Numbered from the stretch's first letter, positions 10,161 to 18,945 are shown. The stretch is DNA of 64,000 nucleotides from Pseudomonas sp. Gutcm_11s (GCF_028649395.1 NZ_JAQSUW010000006.1:1-64000), one strand, 5' to 3'. Numbers and translations are program-made. Notes: generated by a model not told the origin, from the sequence alone.

Positions 10161-11078
10161 TCAGACCGCGCTGCGCAGCCGCGCCAGGTCGCGTACCGGC
10201 GGCTCACCGAACAGGCGGCTGTACTCGCGGCTGAATTGCGAGGGGCTCTCGTAGCCGACCTTGTAGCCGGCGCTCGACACATCCAGGTTCTCGCACAGCA
10301 TCAGCCGCCGCGCCTCCTGCAGGCGCAGCTGCTTCTGGTACTGCAGCGGGCTCATGGCGGTCACCGCCTTGAAGCGGTGGTGCAGGGTCGAGGTGCTGAG
10401 GTTGCTCAGGCGCGCCAGTTCGTCGATGCGCAGGGGCTCGTGGTAATGGCTGTTCAGCCACTCGATGGCCAGGTTGATCCGGTGCGCCTGGCTGTCGGCG
10501 GTGGCGATGTCGCGCAGCAGCTGGCCCTGGGGGCTGTGCAGCAAGCGATAGAGGATCTCGCGGCGCACCAGCGGGGCGAGCATGGCGATGTCGCGCGGGC
10601 TTTCCAGCAAGCGCACCAGGCGTAGCACGGCGTCCAGCAGCGGCGCGTCCAGACGGTCGACATGCAGGCCGCGACCACTGCCGCCACTGGGCACGCCGAC
10701 CGGGCCAGCGGCGGCCAGCAGGTTGCCGATCTCGTTGGGGTCGATGTCCAGGCGCAGGCTCAGGTAAGGCTCGTCCGGCGAGGCCAGGGTCACCTCGCCG
10801 GTGATCGGCAGGGTCACCATGGCTACCAGGTAATGCAGCGGATCGTAGGCATACACCTCGCCCTCCAGGCGCACCACCTTCTGCCCCTGGGCCATGATGC
10901 ACAGCGCCGGGCGGCACAGGCCGTGGGTGATGGGCAGCGGCGCGGAGGAGCGGAACAGCGCAAGGCCCGGCACCGAGGTTTCCGCGATGCCTTCTTCCGG
11001 GCAGAAATGGGCAATCAGCTGGGCCAGCTCGCGACGTTGTCCTTCCTGGTTCTCTAGGGGGCTTGCGGCGTTCGACAT
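10161..11078 (-). CDS. AraC-family transcriptional regulator
   Basis: 305-residue regulator: an N-terminal AraC_N-type ligand/dimerisation domain (~20-190) and a C-terminal double helix-turn-helix DNA-binding domain (~200-298, containing HYHEPLRIDELARLSNLST and VGYESPSQFSREYSRLFG). ATG 11078 is preceded by GAGGAG at good spacing, so the upstream in-frame ATG at 11219 is not preferred. Three phased direct repeats in the divergent intergenic region (11145-11241) are candidate binding sites. It likely controls itself or the divergent small gene (inference). Confidence 0.93.
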   Translation of the reverse strand: MSNAASPLENQEGQRRELAQLIAHFCPEEGIAETSVPGLALFRSSAPLPITHGLCRPALCIMAQGQKVVRLEGEVYAYDPLHYLVAMVTLPITGEVTLASPDEPYLSLRLDIDPNEIGNLLAAAGPVGVPSGGSGRGLHVDRLDAPLLDAVLRLVRLLESPRDIAMLAPLVRREILYRLLHSPQGQLLRDIATADSQAHRINLAIEWLNSHYHEPLRIDELARLSNLSTSTLHHRFKAVTAMSPLQYQKQLRLQEARRLMLCENLDVSSAGYKVGYESPSQFSREYSRLFGEPPVRDLARLRSAV

Positions 11079-11144
11079 GGCGGGGCTCTCCTCGGTGAGC
11101 CGCCAGAATACTCCCCATTCGCCGGGGGTTGGCTGCCGGTCGGC

Positions 11145-11241
11145 AGGATCAGGCAAGAACGCCAGAGGATCGGGCAAGGCGATCTGCGTCGCGGGTTTGG
11201 CCTGGGCCAGGCCATTCATGCGTCATGCAGGATCGTGCAAG
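11145..11241 (+). promoter_or_regulatory. Three phased direct repeats, candidate AraC-type operator
   Basis: Three direct copies of AGGATC-N2-GCAAG start at 11145, 11166 and 11229. The spacings are 21 bp and 63 bp (3 x 21), so all three lie on the same face of the helix. The arrangement of asymmetric half-sites in direct orientation is what AraC-family proteins use. They sit between an AraC-family gene and the divergent gene at 11340, pointing toward the latter. Confidence 0.6.
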
Positions 11242-11339
11242 TTCTCGACAGTTTCCGGCTAACGGCGCTTCCCCTCGTGCGCGCAATCTCTGCAGCGTCC
11301 AGGCGCCATTGGCGAGCGCCGTCACATGAGGCCTTTGCC

Positions 11340-11705
11340 ATGAACTCCCATGCCATCGCCGCCGTCGGCCCATCGGCCCCGGCGCGTTTCATCGATCCTT
11401 TGCGCGGGGTACTGCAGATGAATCAAGCGATTGTCAGCCTGGCCAGCTTCCACGCCCGCGTCGGCGCGGGCGAGGTGCTCGGCGTGCAGCTCGAAGAACT
11501 GTTGCGCTGTGCGCGGCGTGATCCGGCCTGCCGGCGCTGCGAGCTGCAACGTGTCGCGGCCGACGAATGGCAGCTGCGCGGCCATTGGGACTCGGATCAG
11601 GAGCTGCAGGCGCACCTCGAGCTACCGCACATGCAGTTGCTCGCGCGCCTGGTGGAGAGCGGCCTGATTCGCCGCATGCAGATGCGCGTAGAGCCGCGCA
11701 TCTAG
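11340..11705 (+). CDS. Small hypothetical protein, ABM-like C-terminal half
   Basis: 121-residue protein. The C-terminal half (residues ~45-121, with HLELPHMQLLARLVESGLI followed by a short basic strand) resembles the antibiotic-biosynthesis-monooxygenase/quinol-monooxygenase (ABM, YgiN-like) fold, where the HL..PH motif is typical; catalytic function is not assured. ATG 11340 has a modest GAGG upstream; an alternative ATG at 11418 would give a 95-residue protein closer to the ABM domain length. It is divergent from the AraC regulator and preceded by its candidate operator repeats, so it is the likely target gene. Confidence 0.65.
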   Translation: MNSHAIAAVGPSAPARFIDPLRGVLQMNQAIVSLASFHARVGAGEVLGVQLEELLRCARRDPACRRCELQRVAADEWQLRGHWDSDQELQAHLELPHMQLLARLVESGLIRRMQMRVEPRI

Positions 11706-11716
11706 AGAACTAAGCG

Positions 11717-12019
11717 TCAGCCGCAGCTCAGGCGGATGATGCTGTCGGCGTCATCGATGTCGATGTTCAGTCGGCGCGGGTTGTAGTCCATGGTCACCGG
11801 CTGATTCGGATGAGTCACGCGCAGCAGCTCGGCGCCGGACTTCACGCGGGCCTCTTCGGCCAGTTCGGTGGTGATGCGTTGCTCCACCAGGTTCTGCACC
11901 GCAGCGGCGTCGCAGCGGCCGTCGCTCTTGGCGGCCGGGGCTTCGCCGTCCGGGCTGGAGGCGCAGCCGGCCAGCAGGGCAGCGGCGAACAGGGTGGAGA
12001 GAGGCAGGATTCGGGTCAT
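11717..12019 (-). CDS. Peptidase inhibitor I78-family lipoprotein
   Basis: 100-residue predicted lipoprotein with the lipobox LLAGC (Cys18). The mature part (CDAAAVQNLVEQRITTELAEE, and later NPRRLNIDIDDADSIIRLSCG) matches the Inhibitor_I78 family of small serine-peptidase inhibitors, whose C-terminal half forms a reactive-loop wedge. ATG 12019 is chosen because it starts the signal peptide. It sits alone between a plus-strand gene and a minus-strand oxidoreductase. Confidence 0.8.
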   Translation of the reverse strand: MTRILPLSTLFAAALLAGCASSPDGEAPAAKSDGRCDAAAVQNLVEQRITTELAEEARVKSGAELLRVTHPNQPVTMDYNPRRLNIDIDDADSIIRLSCG

Positions 12020-12090
12020 GGCTTGCGTCCTTTCTGAAACATGTCCCACCGTGCCACCCTCCGTCCGTTCAGGCAACCACGCGGATCACT

Positions 12091-13323
12091 TCAGGCGCTG
12101 CGCGCGGCCATCCAGCGCTTGTACTGGCGGGTGCGCCGGGCGATGCGCAGCTGCTCGCCGATCAGCGCGCGCAGCGGCGAAACCAGCGGCTTGGGCTGGG
12201 CACCTTGGGCGAGGCGCTTGAGCTGGAACTTCACCGTGGCCATGTAGGCCAGCGAGGCCAGGGCCTTGCGCTTCCAGCGGATCGGCGGCAGCTCGGCGCT
12301 GCGCTCGCGATCCTGGCGCCAGTGCGCGGGCAGGGCCGGGTCGATGGCCAGGGCGGTGGCAATACCGGCCATGGCCACGCGGCTGTCCAGTACCTTTTCC
12401 ACTACCGGCAGGCGGCGAATACCACCGGTGACCATCAGCGGCATGCGTGCCACCGCGGCGATCTCGTCGGCGAACTCGAGGAAGTAGGCCTCGCGGGCCA
12501 GGGTGCGGCCGTCACGGGCATCGCCCTGCATGGCCGGCGCCTCGTAGCTGCCGCCGGACAGCTCGACCAGGTCGACATCCAGCTCGCCGAGCATCTCCAC
12601 CACGCGCTTGGCGTCGGCGGCGTCGAAACCGCCGCGCTGGAAGTCTGCCGAGTTGAGCTTGACCGACACGCAGAAGCTCGGCGAGACCTTGGCACGTACC
12701 GCCTTGACCACCTCCAGCAGCAAGCGTGCGCGGTTCTCCAGCGAGCCGCCCCAGCTGTCGGTGCGGCGGTTGGTGATGGGCGAGAGGAACTGGCTGAGCA
12801 GGTAACCGTGGGCCGCGTGAATCTGCACGCCGGTGAAGCCGGCCAGCTCGGCCAGCTCGGCGGAGCGCACGAAGCGCTGGATCAGCTCGGCGATCTCGCC
12901 CTCGTCCAGCGCCTTTGGCAGTGGGAACAGCTTGGAGAAGCTGCCCAGCTCGATGGCGACGGCAGAGGGCGCCACGGTCTGCTGGCCGAGGTTGGCCTGC
13001 ATCTGCCGGCCGGGGTGGTTGAGCTGCATCCAGAACTGCGCACCCTGGGCACGGCCGACGCGGGCCCACTCGCGGAACTTGTCCAGCTGGCTGTCATCTT
13101 CCAGCACCACGCCGCCGGGGCCGGTCATGGCGCGGCCGTCGATCATCACGTTGCCGGTCAGCAGCAGGCCGGAGCCACCTTCGGCCCAGGCGCGGTACAG
13201 GCGCAGCAGGTCGGCCGAGGGCGCCTGTTGGCAGTCGGCCATGTTCTCTTCCATGGCGGCCTTGGCGATGCGGTTGGGAATGCTGGCGCCGTTGGGCAGT
13301 TGCAGGGGCTGGAAGGGCGACAT
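12091..13323 (-). CDS. NADH:flavin oxidoreductase, old yellow enzyme family
   Basis: 410-residue FMN-dependent TIM-barrel ene-reductase. Visible family features are the N-terminal LPNGASIPNRIAKAAMEE, the substrate/FMN region QLNHPGRQ, the paired catalytic-type residues in IHAAHGYLLSQFLSP, NRRTDSWGGS, and the phosphate-binding end VTGGIRR. It probably reduces activated C=C bonds or xenobiotics. ATG 13323 gives the standard OYE start; an upstream ATG at 13383 adds 20 atypical residues. It is divergent from the HPF-like gene across a hairpin-rich 377-bp gap. Confidence 0.92.
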   Translation of the reverse strand: MSPFQPLQLPNGASIPNRIAKAAMEENMADCQQAPSADLLRLYRAWAEGGSGLLLTGNVMIDGRAMTGPGGVVLEDDSQLDKFREWARVGRAQGAQFWMQLNHPGRQMQANLGQQTVAPSAVAIELGSFSKLFPLPKALDEGEIAELIQRFVRSAELAELAGFTGVQIHAAHGYLLSQFLSPITNRRTDSWGGSLENRARLLLEVVKAVRAKVSPSFCVSVKLNSADFQRGGFDAADAKRVVEMLGELDVDLVELSGGSYEAPAMQGDARDGRTLAREAYFLEFADEIAAVARMPLMVTGGIRRLPVVEKVLDSRVAMAGIATALAIDPALPAHWRQDRERSAELPPIRWKRKALASLAYMATVKFQLKRLAQGAQPKPLVSPLRALIGEQLRIARRTRQYKRWMAARSA

Positions 13324-13700
13324 GAAGCGGTTCTCCGATGGGCGATGGAGGAATCCTAAGCTTGAAGTCAACTTTAAGGTCAATAGCCTTGTGGATATTT
13401 TCTGTACACCCCGCGAAGGGGTGTCGTACGGCGCTGGGTAATCTGGGGAAACATTCGCACCGCGAGGTGCGACATCTTGGATTTGCCCGCCGGCGATGGC
13501 TGTAGTAAGACTGGAGTCAGAGATTCATCGGGTCGCGGCAGAGACCGCCGACCCATCCGTAGTTGTGTGGTCCAGCAGGGGGAATGGCGCGCCGAAGTCG
13601 GTACGCCACGCTTCGCAGGCACACCAGAGGAGACGCTTCACCCGCCTGAGCCCCGCAGCCGCAGCACCTCGGAGACACCCCAGCAATACGAGGAAGCCCC
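13324..13700. other. 377-bp divergent intergenic region with three hairpins
   Basis: No credible gene. Hairpins: 13406-13424 (ACACCCC/GGGGTGT around GCGAA), 13455-13472 (TCGCACC/GGTGCGA closing a GCGA tetraloop) and 13530-13554 (GGGTCG...CGACCC with one bulge). The stretch toward the HPF-like gene contains at least six GGA trinucleotides outside the stems, the pattern bound by RsmA/CsrA. It could be a structured 5' leader of the plus-strand gene, a small RNA, or control sequence for both genes. Confidence 0.5.
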
Positions 13701-14117
13701 ATGCAAGTTCAAGTTCGCACCAATCAAATCGAAGGTAGTGCTCGGCTTCAGGAATGGGTTAGCGCGGAAGTGACGGACAGACTCGAACACTTCGACGAGC
13801 TGCTGACCCGGGTGGTGGTTCATATCAGCGACGAGAACGCGCACAAGTCCGGCAGCGACGACAAACGCTGCCTCATCGAGGCTCGGCCCAAGGGCCATCA
13901 GCCCATCTCCGTGACACACAAGGCCGAGGCCATGGAGCAAGCCATCGACGGCGCCGCCGAGAAGATGCGTCACGCCCTGGAGCACATGACCGGGCGTCTG
14001 GAAAGTAAAACCATCTCCTCCACCGGCCGCTACGTTGCAGACGGCGATGCGGTGCTCACCGATGCCCTGCTGGAAGAGGAGTTCTTGGCCAAGCAGGAGG
14101 AGCTGGAGCGCGACTGA
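13701..14117 (+). CDS. HPF/RaiA-family ribosome-associated protein
   Basis: 138-residue member of the ribosome-hibernation/translation-inhibitor fold (beta-alpha-beta-beta-beta-alpha). Visible are the N-terminal QVQVRTNQIEGSARLQEWV, a basic/aromatic-poor central sheet (CLIEARPKGHQPISVTHKAEA) and the long second helix (EQAIDGAAEKMRHALEH). A ~35-residue acidic tail follows, but there is no long-HPF dimerisation domain. ATG 13701 follows GAGGAAG. Proteins of this fold bind the 30S decoding centre; this variant is distinct from the short HPF next to rpoN. A strong terminator follows. Confidence 0.85.
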   Translation: MQVQVRTNQIEGSARLQEWVSAEVTDRLEHFDELLTRVVVHISDENAHKSGSDDKRCLIEARPKGHQPISVTHKAEAMEQAIDGAAEKMRHALEHMTGRLESKTISSTGRYVADGDAVLTDALLEEEFLAKQEELERD

Positions 14118-14142
14118 TCGACGTCTCCCTTCATAGCTATCA

Positions 14143-14174
14143 ACAACCGCCCGTTCCGGGCGGTTGTCGTTTCT
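14143..14174 (+). terminator. Intrinsic terminator after HPF-like gene
   Basis: Perfect 11-bp stem ACAACCGCCCG (14143-14153) / CGGGCGGTTGT (14157-14167) with a TTC loop, followed by a short T-rich tail. It starts 26 bp after the stop codon. Confidence 0.85.
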
Positions 14175-14330
14175 GCGCCTGGCAAGAAGCCCGGCTCCTA
14201 TACTGAAACCGACCAGGGTCGGGCGTGCTGGACGCTTCGTTGGAGCGGGGGCCGTGTGGGTTGCGAAGGCTGCTTCGTGGTCCTGCGGGAGGGAGCTGTG
14301 GCTCGCCGCTATGGCGGGCAGGCGGAACTC

Positions 14331-15293
14331 ATGGCTGGCCGGCAGCTGTGCCTATCGTTCGTCGCGGCGCTGCTGCTTGGCTGTGCCGGCGGCCCGCCCG
14401 TGCAGGTTTCCGAGAGCACCTGGCGCCAGGTCGACCAGGACATCGCTAGCGCCTCGCGCAGCGCCGAGGACCAGGCTCGCGAGCACGCGTTGCAGTCGAT
14501 GCAGCGCTGGCTGGCGCTGGTGCAGCGGCAGACCGACGAGGAGTTCATCCCCTGGTTCTCCGGCTACTGGACCCAGCAGTGGCTGAGCCTCAAGGTGTCC
14601 TGGTACAAGCTCGGCGCCGATGAGGACGACCCCACCGTGCGCCGCCTGGCCGCCTACCTGCAGGAGGAGTACCAGGACCAGGTGCTCGAACCGGTGGCCG
14701 AGGAGATCTCGCCCGAGCGCATCCTGCGCGCAGCCACGCGCATCTACGTGCGTCAGCTCGACATGCGCCTGCAGCCCATCCCGGCGCGCCACGGCGTGCC
14801 GCAGGAACAGTTCGACCAGCGCCTGGCCGCGTTGCCGGTGCTCGCCGGCGAACCGCGCGCCAACCTCTACCAACTGATCCACACCGACCCGCTGGAGCGC
14901 CTGCCGGCCTACGCCGCGCTGCTCGATCGGGTCGGCGCCGCGCCCGGCGGCGACTGGTCGACCGACCCCGGCATCTCGCTGGTAGCCCAGCGCACCAGCG
15001 AACGCCTGGTCGACGAGATGACCACCAGCGGCGCCGCTAGTGCGGTGTCGGCCATGCTCGGGCGGGTGGCCGGTGCCGGCCTGTCGCTGGGTGTCACGCT
15101 GTTCACCCTGATCACCCGCGAGAACGACCGGCCGGAGCGCGAGGCGCAGCTGCGCAGCAGCCTGGATGTGGCGCTCGATCAGGAGTTCAAGGCGCTGCTG
15201 AGCAGCCCGGATCGTGGCGTTCTGGCGGGTGTCTGGTGCCTGTCCGGGCAGGTCGAGGAGGGTCTGGGGCGGCCATTCCGCTACCAGCCATGA
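14331..15293 (+). CDS. Hypothetical lipoprotein, 320 aa
   Basis: Predicted lipoprotein: the signal peptide ends at a LLLGC lipobox (Cys17). The mature protein is helical and acidic, with a hydrophobic Gly/Ala-rich segment near residues 235-260 (SAMLGRVAGAGLSLGVTLF) that could be membrane-associated. I do not recognise a named family. ATG 14331 is chosen because it starts the signal peptide; the frame is open from 14256 but that extension lacks one. It stands alone between a terminator and the polyamine genes. Confidence 0.8.
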   Translation: MAGRQLCLSFVAALLLGCAGGPPVQVSESTWRQVDQDIASASRSAEDQAREHALQSMQRWLALVQRQTDEEFIPWFSGYWTQQWLSLKVSWYKLGADEDDPTVRRLAAYLQEEYQDQVLEPVAEEISPERILRAATRIYVRQLDMRLQPIPARHGVPQEQFDQRLAALPVLAGEPRANLYQLIHTDPLERLPAYAALLDRVGAAPGGDWSTDPGISLVAQRTSERLVDEMTTSGAASAVSAMLGRVAGAGLSLGVTLFTLITRENDRPEREAQLRSSLDVALDQEFKALLSSPDRGVLAGVWCLSGQVEEGLGRPFRYQP

Positions 15294-15625
15294 TCGGTGA
15301 TTGTTTAGCTGTGCCTGAACTGAGCGTGCAAAGAATCCGATTTAACCGCGCTTAGCCTGCGTGCGAGTCTGCCAAGCCATGAATCCCTGCACGCCCATGA
15401 CCGCCTCCGCACGCCGCCCCTTCCGGGCGCGGTTCGGCATCGGTGCGCTGCCCTCGCTCAATCCGGTGCTGGCCTTCTGGGCCCTGTGGCACTGCCGTCA
15501 CGCCCGCCCACCGGACGCTCGCCTCGCCGCCTGATAACGCGACCGCGCCAAGCACGCGGCTCGCCTGTCGACTTCTTGTCTGCCGCCCTTCAGACAGCGC
15601 GCCACCTGGCGCAAAGCGAGGCCCC
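15294..15625. other. Intergenic leader with possible 51-aa ORF
   Basis: 332 bp before the glutamine-synthetase-like gene. The only coding candidate is ATG 15379 to TGA 15534 (51 aa, Arg/Ala-rich, with a short hydrophobic stretch LNPVLAFWALWHC). Its ribosome-binding site is weak, so it may be a leader peptide or chance. No terminator or operator stood out. Confidence 0.3.
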
Positions 15626-16990
15626 ATGCGATTTGCCCCCGTCGAGGAAGCTACTGCCTTCCTCGCCGCCAACCCCGACATCGAGCTGATCGAGCTGTTC
15701 GTGCTGGACGCCAACGGCGTGCCGCGCGGCAAGCTGCTGCACCGCGAGGAGCTGCTGGCGCTGTACCAGAGCGGCCGGCCGCTGCCCAGCACCATGCTCG
15801 GACTGACCCTGCACGGTGAGGATGTCGAGAACACCGGCCTGGTCTGGGAGGTGGGCGATATCGACTGCCGCGCCTACCCGCTGCCCGGCAGCCTGCAGCG
15901 CCTGAGCTGGCGGCAGATTCCCACCGCCGCCGTGCAGGTTTCCATGCATCCCAGCGAGGGTCTGCCGGCTGCCGTGGCCGACCCGCGCCACTTGCTGGTG
16001 CAGGTGATCGATGCACTCAAGGCCGACGGCTACCACCCGGTGATGGCCTGCGAGCTGGAGTTCTACCTGCTCGACCAGAAACGCGATGCCCAGGGCCGCC
16101 CCCAACCGGCGCTGGATGCCGACGGTGGCCGCCCGCGCAGCACCCAGGTCTATGGCCTGCGCGAGCTGGAGCAGATCGAGCCGTTCCTCGCCGACCTCTA
16201 CGCCGCCTGCAAGGCCCAGGGCATTCCGGCGCGCACGGCGATTTCCGAATACGCGCCAGGCCAGGTGGAGATCACCCTCGAGCACGGCGATGCACTCGAA
16301 GCCATGGACCAGGCCGTGCGCTACAAGCGCCTGGTCAAGGGCGTGGCACACAGGCACGGCATGCAGGCCTGCTTCATGGCCAAGCCGTTCGACCATCTGG
16401 CGGGAACGGGCATGCATATGCATGTCAGCCTGGCGGACGCACGCGGCGACAACCTGTTCGCCAGTGAAGACAAGGAGGGCAGCCCGCTGCTGCGCCAGGC
16501 GGTCGGCGGCATGCTTGCCAGCCTGCTGGACTCGCTGCTGCTGTTCTGCCCCAACGCCAACTCCTACCGGCGCTTCCAGGCCAACAGCTACGCGCCATTG
16601 GCACCCACCTGGGGTGTGGATAACCGTACCGTCAGTCTGCGCGTGCCGGGTGGCCCGGCGCATACCCGGCATGTCGAGCACCGTATCTGCGGCGCCGACG
16701 CCAACCCCTACCTGGCCGCCGCGGCGATTCTCTCCGGCATCCACCGCGGTATCCGCGAGCAGCTGGACCCGGGCGAGCCGGTGCAGGGCAACGGCTATGC
16801 CCAGGCCAAACAGTTCCTGCCCACCGAATGGTCGGCGTCTTTGCACGCCCTGGAGCACTCCGCCTGGGCCCGCGATGCCTTCGGGCCGGAGTTCCTGCGC
16901 GTGTACCTGGCGGTGAAACGCGCCGAGTACCGCCAGTTCATGGGCGAGGTGGGCGAGCAGGACTGGCGCTGGTACCTGAGTAACGCCTGA
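15626..16990 (+). CDS. Glutamine synthetase-family gamma-glutamylpolyamine synthetase (PauA/SpuI/PuuA-like)
   Basis: 454-residue glutamine-synthetase fold, shorter and more divergent than housekeeping GlnA. Active-site elements are visible: metal-binding Glu in CELEFYLL, EYAPGQVEITLEH, the HMHVSL loop (MAKPFDHLAGTGMHMHVSLAD), and ATP/glutamate-binding NRTVSLRVPGG. No adenylylation-site context is evident. Coupling with the gamma-glutamyl-polyamine oxidoreductase 53 bp downstream indicates ATP-dependent gamma-glutamylation of putrescine or another (di)amine for catabolism. ATG 15626 gives the family start; the frame is open upstream. Confidence 0.88.
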   Translation: MRFAPVEEATAFLAANPDIELIELFVLDANGVPRGKLLHREELLALYQSGRPLPSTMLGLTLHGEDVENTGLVWEVGDIDCRAYPLPGSLQRLSWRQIPTAAVQVSMHPSEGLPAAVADPRHLLVQVIDALKADGYHPVMACELEFYLLDQKRDAQGRPQPALDADGGRPRSTQVYGLRELEQIEPFLADLYAACKAQGIPARTAISEYAPGQVEITLEHGDALEAMDQAVRYKRLVKGVAHRHGMQACFMAKPFDHLAGTGMHMHVSLADARGDNLFASEDKEGSPLLRQAVGGMLASLLDSLLLFCPNANSYRRFQANSYAPLAPTWGVDNRTVSLRVPGGPAHTRHVEHRICGADANPYLAAAAILSGIHRGIREQLDPGEPVQGNGYAQAKQFLPTEWSASLHALEHSAWARDAFGPEFLRVYLAVKRAEYRQFMGEVGEQDWRWYLSNA

Positions 16991-17043
16991 CACAGAACAA
17001 GAACCGTCGCCGCCCAGTGCGGCGGCCACAGAGGAAAGCAGCA

Positions 17044-18357
17044 ATGAACGCAGCAACCCAACCCGTGATCGCCGCCGCCGAGCGGGCCAAGTCCTACTAC
17101 AGCGCCACGCTGAACGAGGAGACCAACTACCCGACCCTGCAGGGCCAGGTCAGTGTCGACGTCGCCATCATCGGCGGCGGCTTCACCGGCGTCGCCACTG
17201 CAGTCGAGTTGGCCGAGCGCGGCCTCAAGGTGGCCATCGTCGAGACCAACAAGATCGGCTGGGGCGCCACCGGGCGTAACGGCGGCCAGGTCACCGGTAG
17301 CCTGTCCGGCGATGCGGCGATGCGCAAGCAGATGCGCGACAGCCTCGGCGAGGAAGTCGACGACTTCATCTGGCACCTGCGCTGGCGCGGCCACGAGATC
17401 ATCAAGAATCGCGTGGCCAAGTACGGCATCCAGTGCGACCTGCGCCACGGCCACCTGCACGCGGCGATGAAACCCTCGCACATGGACGAACTGCGTTCTT
17501 CCTACGCCGAAGCCATCGAGCGCGGCATGGGTGACGACGTCAGCCTGCTCGACGCCGCCGGCGTGCGAGAGCACCTGGCAACCGATATCTACATGGGCGC
17601 GATCAAGAACACCCGCAACATGCACCTGCACCCGCTCAACCTGTGCATCGGCGAGGCCAAGGCCGCCGAGAGCCTGGGCGCGCTGATCTTCGAGCATTCC
17701 GAAGTGCTGGACATCGTCCAGGGCGCCAACCCAGCGGTGATCACCGCCCAGGGCCGCATCGACGCCAAGCAGGTGCTGCTGGCCGGCGACGTCTACCACA
17801 AGCTGGCGCGCAAGCAGCTCAAGGGCATGATCTTCCCGGCCATGGGCGGCATCGTCACCACCGCGCCGCTGGGCGAGCTGGCCAAGGAACTCAACCCGCA
17901 GACCCTGGCCGTGTACGACTGCCGCTTCGTGCTCGACTACTACCGCATGACCAACGACGGCCGCCTGCTGTTCGGAGGTGGCGCCAACTACTCGGGCCGT
18001 GACTCGCGCGATATCGCCGGCGAGCTGCGCCCGTGCATCGAACGCACCTTCCCGCAGCTCAAGGGCGTGGAGATCGAGTTCCAGTGGAGCTGCGCCATGG
18101 GCATCGTGATGAACCGCATCCCGCAGCTGGGCAAGTTGTCGCAGAACGTCTGGTACTGCCAGGGCTACTCCGGCCACGGCATCGCCACCACCCACATCAT
18201 GGGCGAGATCATGGCCAACGCCCTGACCGGCACCATGGGTCACTACGACACCTTCGCCGCCTGCAAGCACATCAAGGTGCCGATGGGCGACGTGTTCGGC
18301 AACCCGATGCTGGCCGCCGGCATGTGGTACTACCAGATGATGGAAAAGCTGCGCTGA
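17044..18357 (+). CDS. FAD-dependent gamma-glutamylpolyamine oxidoreductase (PauB/PuuB-like)
   Basis: 437-residue DAO-family flavoprotein. The N-terminal dinucleotide-binding motif is VDVAIIGGGFTGVATAVELAE near residue 38, followed by GWGATGRNGGQ, and the C-terminal FAD contact is WYCQGYSGHGIATTHIMGE. The N-terminal SYYSATLN is characteristic of PuuB/PauB/OrdL-type enzymes. It oxidises gamma-glutamyl-putrescine-like compounds to the aldehyde, following the synthetase encoded 53 bp upstream; the two are probably co-transcribed. The aldehyde dehydrogenase and hydrolase steps are not in this window. Confidence 0.9.
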   Translation: MNAATQPVIAAAERAKSYYSATLNEETNYPTLQGQVSVDVAIIGGGFTGVATAVELAERGLKVAIVETNKIGWGATGRNGGQVTGSLSGDAAMRKQMRDSLGEEVDDFIWHLRWRGHEIIKNRVAKYGIQCDLRHGHLHAAMKPSHMDELRSSYAEAIERGMGDDVSLLDAAGVREHLATDIYMGAIKNTRNMHLHPLNLCIGEAKAAESLGALIFEHSEVLDIVQGANPAVITAQGRIDAKQVLLAGDVYHKLARKQLKGMIFPAMGGIVTTAPLGELAKELNPQTLAVYDCRFVLDYYRMTNDGRLLFGGGANYSGRDSRDIAGELRPCIERTFPQLKGVEIEFQWSCAMGIVMNRIPQLGKLSQNVWYCQGYSGHGIATTHIMGEIMANALTGTMGHYDTFAACKHIKVPMGDVFGNPMLAAGMWYYQMMEKLR

Positions 18358-18383
18358 TAGCGCGGTCACTCGATCTGGACAGA

Positions 18384-18405
18384 CCCGCTTCCGCCCGGAA
18401 GCGGG
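18384..18405. terminator. GC-rich hairpin between convergent genes
   Basis: Stem CCCGCTTCC / GGAAGCGGG with a 4-nt loop lies between the oxidoreductase stop (18357) and the convergent NTF2-like gene (18419). It lacks a U tract, so it is at best a weak or factor-assisted terminator. Confidence 0.45.
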
Positions 18406-18418
18406 GTGCCTTACGTCG

Positions 18419-18895
18419 TTACAGACCCAGCGCCGACAGCCCTGGATGGTCGTCCGGGCGGCGCCCCAGCGGCCAACGGAATTTGCGCTCGGCCTCGCTG
18501 ATGGGCAGGTCGTTGATGCAGGCGAAACGATGGGCCATCAGGCCGTTGTCGGCGAACTCCCAGTTCTCGTTGCCGTAGGAGCGGAACCAGTTGCCGGAGT
18601 CATCGTGCCATTCGTAGGCATAGCGCACGGCGATGCGGTTCTCGGTGAAGGCCCACAGCTCCTTGATCAGGCGGTATTCGAGCTCCTTGTTCCACTTGCG
18701 GGCGAGGAATGCTTCGGCCTCGGCGCGGCTGCTGGCGAACTCCGCACGGTTGCGCCACTTGGTATCCGGGGTATAGGCGAGGGCCACCTTGCCGGCATCA
18801 CGGCTGTTCCAGCCGTCTTCGGCCAGGCGCACCTTGAGGATCGCGGTCTCGTGGGTGAAGGGTGGAACCGGTTGGCGGATTTCGGGCGTGGACAT
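18419..18895 (-). CDS. NTF2-like protein, DUF1348 family
   Basis: 158-residue protein of the SnoaL/NTF2-like DUF1348 family, recognised from [23 protein letters not shown], the charged [18 protein letters not shown] segment and [24 protein letters not shown]. The fold makes a small cone-shaped pocket; no catalytic activity is established. ATG 18895 follows AGGAG at good spacing. It is last in a minus-strand run with the small ORF and the three-domain flavoprotein, probably one operon. Confidence 0.85.
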   Translation of the reverse strand: MSTPEIRQPVPPFTHETAILKVRLAEDGWNSRDAGKVALAYTPDTKWRNRAEFASSRAEAEAFLARKWNKELEYRLIKELWAFTENRIAVRYAYEWHDDSGNWFRSYGNENWEFADNGLMAHRFACINDLPISEAERKFRWPLGRRPDDHPGLSALGL

Positions 18896-18945
18896 GGGCT
18901 TGCTCCTGTTGGCGAGGGTGAATGGGGTTGGTGCGGCCAGGCTGC

